Shown: one piece after another, positions 24,814 through 31,410 of the stretch | Position numbering within the stretch: position 1 is the stretch's first letter | Layout: each line of letters starts with the position of its first letter | From: an uncultured Collinsella sp. | Lineage (GTDB): Bacteria; Actinomycetota; Coriobacteriia; Coriobacteriales; Coriobacteriaceae | Length of the DNA stretch: 64,000 nt | Reading direction: 5' to 3' | NCBI GenBank assembly: GCA_959026725.1 | Contig: CAUFMG010000004.1 | Coordinates: forward strand, 62,001 to 126,000 | Position numbers and translations under genes: made by a program | Notes under the pieces: model-generated | The model's database searches: none | Seen by the model: only the letters and a program-made list of their open reading frames with translations | Told to the model about the DNA's origin: nothing

Positions 24814-25947
24814 TTACTTCCAAACGCGCTCGGCAATGCGCTTGACCAGCGCGATCTTTGCCCACTGCTCGTCCTCGGTCAGCTTGTTGCCAATCTCACA
24901 GCTGGCAAAGCCGCACTGGGGCGACAGGTACAGGTTCTCGAGCGGCACATACTTTGCGGCCTCGTGGATACGTTCGACGATAACGTCCTCGTCCTCAAGC
25001 TCAGCCGCCTTTGTAGTGACCAGTCCCAGCACGACCTTCTTGCCGGGAGCAACGTACTTGAGCGGCTCAAAGCCACCGGCGCGCGGCGTATCGAACTCAA
25101 GGTAGAACGCATCGACGTCCTCGTGCGCAAACAGGTACGGTGCAATGGGATCGTAACCACCCTCGAAGGCATACGTGGAGTGATAGTTGCCGCGACACAC
25201 GTGCGTATTGATAACCAGATCGTCGGGCTTGCCCGCGATGGCGGCATTGTTGAGCGCCACGCCCAGCTCGCTCACTTTTTGCAGGTCAACCGGGCTCATG
25301 CCGGTCTTGGACACAAAGTCGGTATCGCAATAGATGCCCCAGGTGCAGTCATCAAATTGGATGTTGCGGCAGCCCGCGGCATACAGGTCGGCAATCACGG
25401 TGCGGTATGCTGCGGCAATGGCATCGGCGAGCTCTTCGTCGGTCTTATAGACGGCACGCAGGCTCTCCTGCTGGCCATCACAGCGGTCGAGTGTGACTTC
25501 GGAGAACGTCTGGATCGGCGCCGGAATGGTCTGGCGCGCGATCTGGCCCTCACCCTCGAGCGACTTGACAAATTTGAAGTGCTCGACGAACGGATGGTTC
25601 TCGCCGCTAATGGGACCGGTTACCGCGGCGGTGTCGGCGGTAGTCTCCTCATCGTGAAACATGTAGCCCGTGCGCGAGGCGCGGCGCTCAATGCCGTTGA
25701 GTCCCCACATAAAATCGAGGTGCCAGTAGCTGCGGCGGAACTCGCCATCGGTAATCACCTGCAGGCCGGCAGCCTTCTGCTTAGCCACTAAGTCGCGGAT
25801 GGCCTCGTCCTCGACGGCCTTAAGGCCGGAAGCGTCGAGTTTACCCGCGACATAGGCGGCACGGGCATCCTTTACAGCCTGCGGACGAAGAAAACTGCCG
25901 ACGATATCGGCGCGAAACGGCGCGTTCGGTTGAATCGAAGTGCTCAT
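24814..25947 (-). CDS. MetE-like cobalamin-independent methionine synthase paralogue
   Basis: A 377-residue single-barrel protein of the YxjG/YxjH group, related to the C-terminal catalytic half of MetE. DIVGSFLRP near residue 15 and DGEFRRSYWHLDFMWG are family signatures. Predicted zinc ligands are the His and Cys of NTHVCRGN, Glu of LEFDTPRAG and Cys of SPQCGFAS. Such proteins methylate homocysteine using a methyl donor other than the usual triglutamyl folate chain. ATG 25947 follows GGGAG; the longer frame to 25965 overlaps that site. The LysR gene just upstream and palindromes in the gap suggest sulfur-amino-acid control. Confidence 0.88.
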   Translation of the reverse strand: MSTSIQPNAPFRADIVGSFLRPQAVKDARAAYVAGKLDASGLKAVEDEAIRDLVAKQKAAGLQVITDGEFRRSYWHLDFMWGLNGIERRASRTGYMFHDEETTADTAAVTGPISGENHPFVEHFKFVKSLEGEGQIARQTIPAPIQTFSEVTLDRCDGQQESLRAVYKTDEELADAIAAAYRTVIADLYAAGCRNIQFDDCTWGIYCDTDFVSKTGMSPVDLQKVSELGVALNNAAIAGKPDDLVINTHVCRGNYHSTYAFEGGYDPIAPYLFAHEDVDAFYLEFDTPRAGGFEPLKYVAPGKKVVLGLVTTKAAELEDEDVIVERIHEAAKYVPLENLYLSPQCGFASCEIGNKLTEDEQWAKIALVKRIAERVWK

Positions 25948-25987
25948 AGGTATCTCCCTTTGCATTGGTTGCTTTACTGGGACAGAG

Positions 25988-26055
25988 TATGAGCGCTCAT
26001 ATGGTCATCGTAAAATATACGTTTATAACAGTTTGATATAGATGCTTCCTATATC
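25988..26055. promoter_or_regulatory. Two palindromes upstream of the MetE-like gene
   Basis: TATGAGCGCTCATA (25988-26001) is a perfect 14-bp palindrome 41 bp upstream of the MetE-like start. GATATAG-ATGCTTC-CTATATC (26035-26055) is a perfect 7-7-7 inverted repeat of LysR-box form. They are candidate sites for the LysR regulator encoded next door. Confidence 0.5.
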
Positions 26056-26102
26056 AGTCTGGACTGTCATAAAGAGACTTGAACCGTGCGGAGCACAGCA
26101 GC

Positions 26103-26999
26103 CTAGATATGCTGACGAATCGCGTCGATATAGGCCCGACCGTAGCGCGTGAGCGTCGTGTTCTTGCGCGTGATGATGCCAATCTCCATGTACTCGTCCA
26201 CGTCGAGCGGAATCGAGATAATGCCGGGGCCGTTGAGCTCGTGGCTGATCACGCCCGAGCATACCGTGTAGCCGTTGAGGCCCATGGCCAAATTGAACAA
26301 CGTCGCACGGTCGCGCACGCGGATATTTTTGCGACGCTCGAACGTCGAGGTCAGCTCCTCGGAATAGTAAAACGAGTTGTAGCTGCCCTGCTCGTAGGAC
26401 AGGAACGGGTAGTCTTCCAGATCCTCGAGCGTCACGCTGGAGCGGCCCGCCAGCGGATGGTCGGCGCAGACGAAGACATGCGGCGTGGCGCAGAAGAGCC
26501 CTTCGAACACGAGCTCGTTGGCGGCAAGCATGCGCTCGATGACCTCGCGATTGTGCTCCGACAGATACAGGATGCCGAGTTCGCTTTTCATATGCGCGAC
26601 ATCCTCGATAATTTCGTGGGTCTGCTCCTCGCGCAGGGTAAAGTCGTAGCGCGCGGCATCGAACTCGCGGATCACATCGACAAACGCATTAACGGCAAAG
26701 GAATAATGCTGGCAGCTCACACTAAAGTGCGGCACCTGCTCGAACGTGCCTTTGTACTTGCCCTCGAGCAGGTCGGCCTGGTCGAGCACCTGGCGCGCGT
26801 AGCCCAAGAAGGTCTCGCCTTCCTCGGACACAATGACGCCCTTGTTGGTGCGCTCAAAGATATGCACACCCATCTCGTTTTCGAGATCGCGAATCGATGC
26901 GGTAATCGAAGGCTGCGACACAAAGAGCCGGCGCGAGGCCTCGGTGATGCTGCCGCATTCGGCAACTTTGACGACATACCTGAGCTGCTGAAGCTTCAT
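26103..26999 (-). CDS. LysR-family regulator
   Basis: A 298-residue LysR protein. The HTH is at about 2-58 (VVKVAECGSITEASRRLFVSQPSITASIRDLE), followed by a linker helix and an effector domain with LGILYLSEHN and FVCADHPLAG. ATG 26999 has AGGGAG upstream; the frame continues further but has no better start. It lies between the HAD gene (10 bp upstream) and the MetE-like gene, all on the same strand, so it may be co-transcribed. Control of the MetE-like gene is inference. Confidence 0.9.
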   Translation of the reverse strand: MKLQQLRYVVKVAECGSITEASRRLFVSQPSITASIRDLENEMGVHIFERTNKGVIVSEEGETFLGYARQVLDQADLLEGKYKGTFEQVPHFSVSCQHYSFAVNAFVDVIREFDAARYDFTLREEQTHEIIEDVAHMKSELGILYLSEHNREVIERMLAANELVFEGLFCATPHVFVCADHPLAGRSSVTLEDLEDYPFLSYEQGSYNSFYYSEELTSTFERRKNIRVRDRATLFNLAMGLNGYTVCSGVISHELNGPGIISIPLDVDEYMEIGIITRKNTTLTRYGRAYIDAIRQHI

Positions 27000-27009
27000 A
27001 GCTTTCTCC

Positions 27010-27918
27010 CTAGACGTTCGTGACGTCGAAACCCGTCGCATCCATCTGACGCATAAACGGCGGCATCTCCCCCGTCGCGGCGCAGTCGGCAATCTGATGC
27101 AGAGCCCCGGCAACCGCATCGTCTGCCGCAGCGCCGATATGCCAGCGCGCGGCAGCCGTAACAGCCTCGTTGGCATTGGCGACTGCAACGGAGTTGGGAA
27201 CGGCATCGATCATGGGCAGATCGTTATCGGAATCACCGAACACGGCCACCTCGTCGAGCGTCAGGTCCAAAGCGCGCGCAAGCTCCAGCGCGGCGCAACC
27301 CTTGTCCCAACCTGCTGGAAGGATGTCGAACAGGCGCACACGATTGTTGGGAAACACGAGCGAGAGCTCCGGCACCTCGGCGGCAACGCGCTCGCGTAGC
27401 TCCACGAGCTCCTCACGTGAACGGGCACTCCAAATATTCGCCTTAAACACCGGGGCATCATCGACAACAGGACGGCACGGGGCCTCTTCGCCTTTGAGCC
27501 ACGCATTACCGCCCGACTCCATGGCGCGGCGCACGCGCTCGGGGTCGCTCGTCACGCAATAGGCATCGTTACCCCAAAAGTCATCACCCAGGCTGTAGAC
27601 CTTCAGGTACGTATCATCGGTCTCCTGTTCCAAATAGTCAGCCAAGCGCATAAGGGCGGCATTGTCGGTCGCGCGCGAAGCGACCGCCTGACCGTCGACA
27701 AACATTACCTGGCCGTTGCAGAACGCGCCGGTCGAGAAGCACTCGGAACAATTTTTGAACATCCAGCTCATCGCGGACGGCTGGCGACCCGAAACCGGGC
27801 CAAAATGCAGGCCCGCCGCCTGCATGGCATGAATGCCCTCGATGGCGCAGTCGCTGGCGCCATCGTGTCCAGCAGGAATCAGCGTATCGTCCATATCGGT
27901 CAGCACAAGTTTGATCAT
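27010..27918 (-). CDS. Cof-type HAD-IIB phosphatase
   Basis: A 302-residue HAD hydrolase. Motif I is DMDDT (residues 8-12) with nucleophile Asp8. Motif II is the VSGR region, motif III the Lys of WDKGCAALELA, and motif IV GDSDNDLPMI. The C2B cap lies between motifs II and III. Cof proteins dephosphorylate sugar phosphates, PLP or related metabolites; the substrate cannot be told here. ATG 27918 follows GAGGGG. It is 10 bp from the LysR gene. Confidence 0.9.
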   Translation of the reverse strand: MIKLVLTDMDDTLIPAGHDGASDCAIEGIHAMQAAGLHFGPVSGRQPSAMSWMFKNCSECFSTGAFCNGQVMFVDGQAVASRATDNAALMRLADYLEQETDDTYLKVYSLGDDFWGNDAYCVTSDPERVRRAMESGGNAWLKGEEAPCRPVVDDAPVFKANIWSARSREELVELRERVAAEVPELSLVFPNNRVRLFDILPAGWDKGCAALELARALDLTLDEVAVFGDSDNDLPMIDAVPNSVAVANANEAVTAAARWHIGAAADDAVAGALHQIADCAATGEMPPFMRQMDATGFDVTNV

Positions 27919-27958
27919 AAGGTCCCCTCGGTCATTCTTTATCCCGTCTATTGTAACG

Positions 27959-27993
27959 ACCTGCCAATAAGGGACAGGTTTATCTTGGCAGGT
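27959..27993. repeat. 35-bp ACCTGCCA element, left copy
   Basis: The element begins ACCTGCCA and ends TGGCAGGT (its own terminal inverted repeat), with GGGACAGGTTTAT inside. It is the inverted mate of the copy at 28026-28060; a third copy lies at 47297. Confidence 0.7.
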
Positions 27994-28025
27994 TTTATCT
28001 GGGAAAATGCAGCGCCCCTGTTGCC

Positions 28026-28060
28026 ACCTGCCAAAATAAACCTGTCCCATATTGGCAGGT
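28026..28060. repeat. 35-bp ACCTGCCA element, right copy
   Basis: ACCTGCCAAAATAAACCTGT continuing to TGGCAGGT is, with a few mismatches, the reverse complement of 27959-27993, so the pair can form one long hairpin of about 100 nt directly upstream of the TPP aptamer. Confidence 0.7.
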
Positions 28061-28085
28061 GCGCTAGTATAGGGAACAACAGATT

Positions 28086-28182
28086 CGATGCGGGAGTGCC
28101 GGCGGTGCAAACCACAAGGCTGAGAGGGCATAGGGCCCAATCCTTTGAACCTGTCAGTTAATGCTGGCGTAGGGAGCATGCC
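28086..28182 (+). promoter_or_regulatory. TPP riboswitch (THI element)
   Basis: The conserved TPP aptamer core is seen in order: GGGAGTGCC, CTGAGAGGGC, CCTTTGAACCTG and CAGTTAATGCTGGCGTAGGGA. It lies immediately upstream of thiM, with a terminator hairpin 8 bases further on. TPP binding should stop expression of thiM, the downstream 113-residue protein gene and thiE. Confidence 0.96.
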
Positions 28183-28189
28183 GCCTTTA

Positions 28190-28221
28190 CAGGGGCGCTG
28201 TCTATGCACAGCGCCCCTTTT
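28190..28221 (+). terminator. Riboswitch-controlled terminator
   Basis: AGGGGCGCTG pairs with CAGCGCCCCT around TCTATGCA and runs into TTTT. It sits between the TPP aptamer and the thiM ribosome site, so it is the likely expression platform. Confidence 0.85.
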
Positions 28222-28243
28222 CTATGCCAAGGAGGCATGTGCA

Positions 28244-29083
28244 GTGATTGATTCGGAACAGCTTAAGCAACATATGGTCAAGGCCGTAGAGGAGATTCGA
28301 GCCACCAATCCGATGGCCGGCTCCATCACCAACACGGTGACGATCGACTTTGTCGCCAACGCGCAGCTCGCCGTGGGCGGTTCGGCCGCCATGGTCTATC
28401 TGCCCGACGAGGGCGAGGCGCTCGTTGCCGGCGGCGGCGCCATCTATCTCAACATGGGCACGCTCTTCCCCATCTACGAGCAGACGATTCCCCGCGCGGC
28501 CAAGGCGGCACACGACGCCGGCAAGCCCTGGGTGCTCGACCCGGTGGGCCTGGGCATCGGCAGCCTGCGCACCCAGCTGGTAAACGAGCTCAAGCAGTAC
28601 AAGCCCGCCATCGTGCGCGGCAACGCCTCCGAGATCATCGCGCTTGCCGGCCTGTGGGGTCTTGAGGGCGAGGCAGCCGATCTGAGCCGCGTGCGCGGTG
28701 TCGATACCACCGACACGGTCGATGCCGCCCGCGATGCCGCCGTGGCGCTCGCTCGCTACACCGGCGGCGCCGTTGTGGTCTCGGGCGAAGTCGACCTGAT
28801 TACCGACGGCACGACCGTGGCCAAATCCCACGGCGGCAGCCCGCTCATGTCCAAGATCACCGGCTGCGGTTGCTCGCAGGGCGGCGTGCTGGCCGTGTAC
28901 GCCTGTGCTACCGATCCGTTTACGGCAGCAGTCTGCGGCACCGCCGTCTACAACGTTGCCGGCACGCGTGCCGCCGCCGTCGCCGATGCCCCGGCAAGCT
29001 TTAAGGTCGCCTTTATCGACGAGCTCTACCGCGCAACCGCCCAGGATATTGCCGACAACCGACTCGAGCTCGAGGAGGCATAA
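28244..29083 (+). CDS. thiM: Hydroxyethylthiazole kinase
   Basis: A 279-residue ribokinase-fold enzyme that phosphorylates the thiazole alcohol in thiamine salvage. Signatures include SITNTVTIDFVAN, VLDPVGLG, VRGNASEIIAL and the GCGCSQGG anion hole near the C-terminus, where family members more often have GTGCxL/M; here Cys replaces Thr. The start is GTG 28244 with AAGGAGG upstream; the ORF could extend to 28145 but that would run through the terminator. It heads the riboswitch-controlled thiamine operon. Confidence 0.94.
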   Translation: MIDSEQLKQHMVKAVEEIRATNPMAGSITNTVTIDFVANAQLAVGGSAAMVYLPDEGEALVAGGGAIYLNMGTLFPIYEQTIPRAAKAAHDAGKPWVLDPVGLGIGSLRTQLVNELKQYKPAIVRGNASEIIALAGLWGLEGEAADLSRVRGVDTTDTVDAARDAAVALARYTGGAVVVSGEVDLITDGTTVAKSHGGSPLMSKITGCGCSQGGVLAVYACATDPFTAAVCGTAVYNVAGTRAAAVADAPASFKVAFIDELYRATAQDIADNRLELEEA

Positions 29084-29086
29084 GCC

Positions 29087-29428
29087 ATGTCCGAACCCGC
29101 AACCAATGCCGGCATGAACACGCTCGTCGCCGTGGCCATCGCCCCATGCGGCACCGGCGACGAGCTGTCCGCCGAGGTCGCCGAGGTCGTGCGCGTCATT
29201 CGCGAGAGCGGCCTTCCCAACCGCACCACCTCGATGTTCACCGAGATCGAGGGCGACTGGGACGAGGTCATGCAGGTCGTGCGCGACGCGACCTTTGTGT
29301 TGGCGAGCAAGGGCATCCGCACCGAAGTCGTGCTCAAAGCCGATATTCGACCCGGATTTACCGACACCATGACCGGCAAACTCAAGCGCATGGAAGCACA
29401 GATCAAAAAGCAGGAGGAAGCACAATGA
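29087..29428 (+). CDS. MTH1187/YkoF-like thiamine-binding protein
   Basis: A 113-residue protein of the UPF0045/MTH1187 family, which has a ferredoxin-like fold and binds thiamine or related ligands. It shows VAVAIAPCGTGDELSAEVAEVV, the TSMFTEIEGDWDEVMQVV segment and a lysine-rich C-terminal helix. It lies 3 bp after thiM and its stop overlaps the thiE start (ATGA), so the three genes are translationally linked and under the TPP riboswitch. Confidence 0.85.
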   Translation: MSEPATNAGMNTLVAVAIAPCGTGDELSAEVAEVVRVIRESGLPNRTTSMFTEIEGDWDEVMQVVRDATFVLASKGIRTEVVLKADIRPGFTDTMTGKLKRMEAQIKKQEEAQ

Positions 29429-30120
29429 GCATCCGCGACAACCTTGATATCTCGGCCTATCTGGTACTCGGCCCCGAAAACACCCTCGGACGCCCCGTGG
29501 GCGATGTGGTGGCCCAGGCACTCGACGCCGGCTTTACCTGCATCCAGGTGCGCTCCAAGGTGGCAAGCGCCCGCGAGATCATTGCGCTGACCGACGACGC
29601 CGCGCAGGCAATCGCACAGGCCGGCAAGACCGGTCAGGTCGCCCTGTTAATCGATGACCGTCTGGACTGTGTGCTTGCCGCGCGCGAGCAGGGCATTGCC
29701 GTCGATGGCGTGCACGTAGGCCAGAGCGACATTCCCGTCGAGGTCTGCCGCAAGCTGCTGGGCCCCGATGCCATTGTGGGCCTTTCGGCCCGTTGCGAGG
29801 AGATGCTCGAGTACGTCAAGACCGCCGACATGAGTCTGGTCGACTACCTGGGCATCGGCCCGCTCCACGAGACCGAGACCAAGCGCGACTGCGGACGCGC
29901 AGCCGATGGCTCCATCATCACCAAGAGCTTTGAGGACCTGGCCGCACTCCACGCGGCAAGCCCCGTGCCCATCGTGGTGGGCGGCGGCGTTAAGACGGCC
30001 GACTTGCCGCAGCTTAAGGCAACCGGCGTCGACGGCTTCTTTGTGGTGAGCGCCGTCTGCAGCGCCGACGATCCCTACGCCGCGGCCAAGGAGCTTGTCG
30101 ACACCTGGCAGCAGGCATAG
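29425..30120 (+). CDS. thiE: Thiamine-phosphate synthase
   Basis: A 231-residue TIM-barrel enzyme that joins hydroxymethylpyrimidine diphosphate and thiazole phosphate to thiamine phosphate. The family motifs CIQVRSK, LLIDDRLDCVLA, GVHVGQSDIP, GLSARCEEML, DYLGIGPLHETETKRD and VVGGGVK are all present. It overlaps the upstream gene by four bases. No thiD is in this cluster, so HMP phosphate must be supplied by another locus. Confidence 0.95.
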   Translation: MSIRDNLDISAYLVLGPENTLGRPVGDVVAQALDAGFTCIQVRSKVASAREIIALTDDAAQAIAQAGKTGQVALLIDDRLDCVLAAREQGIAVDGVHVGQSDIPVEVCRKLLGPDAIVGLSARCEEMLEYVKTADMSLVDYLGIGPLHETETKRDCGRAADGSIITKSFEDLAALHAASPVPIVVGGGVKTADLPQLKATGVDGFFVVSAVCSADDPYAAAKELVDTWQQA

Positions 30121-30164
30121 GCATAGGCCGAGCAGCTGATTCGCAACCTCATATCTTCAATAGT

Positions 30165-30210
30165 GGAAAGCGCATCCCGGTTCGAACGTCCATTCCGGGA
30201 TGCGCTTTCC
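30165..30210 (+). terminator. Terminator of the thiamine operon
   Basis: GGAAAGCGCATCCCGG pairs with CCGGGATGCGCTTTCC, a perfect 16-bp stem with a 14-base loop. It also faces the leftward patatin gene. Confidence 0.85.
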
Positions 30211-30221
30211 GTATGCGACCC

Positions 30222-31091
30222 TTACCCCGCCAGATACGCTTCCAACGCCGGCAAAGTCGCCTCTGCATCGTGGCGGCCGACCTGGTAGATGCGCTCGAGC
30301 TCATCCGGTTCGCGGCACAGCGACGGCACCTTCACCGATTCGCTCGGCCGCACCACAAAGATTTCCCCGGCAGCCTCTCGACGTGCCAGGTCATCGAGCG
30401 TGGCATTGTAGACCTCATGCCGATGCTCAAGCGCTGCAACAAACTCCGGATAGTGACGGAACACGCGCCGCAGCATGGGCATCACGCTGTTGGGCTGCTT
30501 CACAAAGCCCGCCGGCTGCGTGAGTACCACGATATTGCGGTCATACCCCTGCGCAAACAGCCATGAGCTGGGAATAGAATCAGCCACGCCACCATCCAGA
30601 TACTTATGCCCGTCAATAGCAACGGGACGCGTCGCCACAGGAATGGCAGACGACGCCCGGATCCACTCGATATCGCGCTCGTCGCCATACGGTAGATCGT
30701 GGTAGACGGCCTTGCCCGTCTCGATATCGGTACACACGCACGTAAATCGCATGGGGCAGGCGCGATACGCCTCCAAGTCGATGGGATCGCGCTCGATAGG
30801 CACCTCGTGATAGGCAAAATCGGCATTGAACATATCGCCGGTTCGCAGCCAGCTGGTCACGCTCGCATAGCGCTTGTCGGCGCAATAAGCCTTGTTGTAA
30901 CGAATGGCACGGCCGATCTGGCGCGATTTAAAGTTGTAGCCAAACGCCGCGCCCGCCGAGACACCCACCATATGGTCGCAGGTCAAACCGCGCTCCATCC
31001 AAACGTCGAGCACGCCCGCCGTATACATACCGCGGTAGCCGCCTCCCTCGAGCGCAAGCCCCACCGTGCGCGTCGTATCCGGCTGTGCCAT
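30222..31091 (-). CDS. Patatin-like phospholipase
   Basis: A 289-residue acyl hydrolase. The oxyanion loop GLALEGGGYRGMYTAGVL is at about 10-27, the nucleophile Ser is in GVSAGA (about 45), and the dyad Asp is in YLDGGVADSIP (about 167). These define the patatin/RssA/YjjU group with Ser-Asp catalysis on phospholipids or other esters. ATG 31091 has GGAG upstream; the frame remains open to 31226 but without support. There is no signal peptide. Confidence 0.9.
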   Translation of the reverse strand: MAQPDTTRTVGLALEGGGYRGMYTAGVLDVWMERGLTCDHMVGVSAGAAFGYNFKSRQIGRAIRYNKAYCADKRYASVTSWLRTGDMFNADFAYHEVPIERDPIDLEAYRACPMRFTCVCTDIETGKAVYHDLPYGDERDIEWIRASSAIPVATRPVAIDGHKYLDGGVADSIPSSWLFAQGYDRNIVVLTQPAGFVKQPNSVMPMLRRVFRHYPEFVAALEHRHEVYNATLDDLARREAAGEIFVVRPSESVKVPSLCREPDELERIYQVGRHDAEATLPALEAYLAG

Positions 31092-31410
31092 GTGACCATC
31101 TCCGTTCCTGCGTTTTAAAACGGGACAAGTATACCCGTCAACATATATCGACTCAGTCGCATTTTTCATGCGCACCCAGGCGTTGCCGTTTGGCGAATAA
31201 TAGCCGCCCACAGCATGTGCGCCCATATATAATTGTGCACTGTTGTCTATACTACTCAGCTGTTATCAACAGCGAACATTAGCCGGCAAAGTAACTCAAC
31301 AACGCAGCAAGGCGGGGGCCTGGATACACGCAAGGCGCCGAGCAACGACGCGTGTACACTACGAGCTCGCCCGACGCCATCCGCCCCGACCTCAGAAAGC
31401 CGCTTACAAC

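Noticed and set aside
30165..30210. tRNA suggested by a GGTTCGAAC string
   Set aside because: The string is the loop of a 16-bp terminator stem; no cloverleaf can be formed.
31270..31350. Possible cyclic-di-GMP (GEMM-I) riboswitch before the GGDEF-EAL gene (GGCAAA ... ACGCAGCAAGGC ... GGGCC)
   Set aside because: The GNRA-capped stem after GGCAAA is missing, the ACGCAAAGC core is interrupted, and no second stem fits. The resemblance is limited to short strings.
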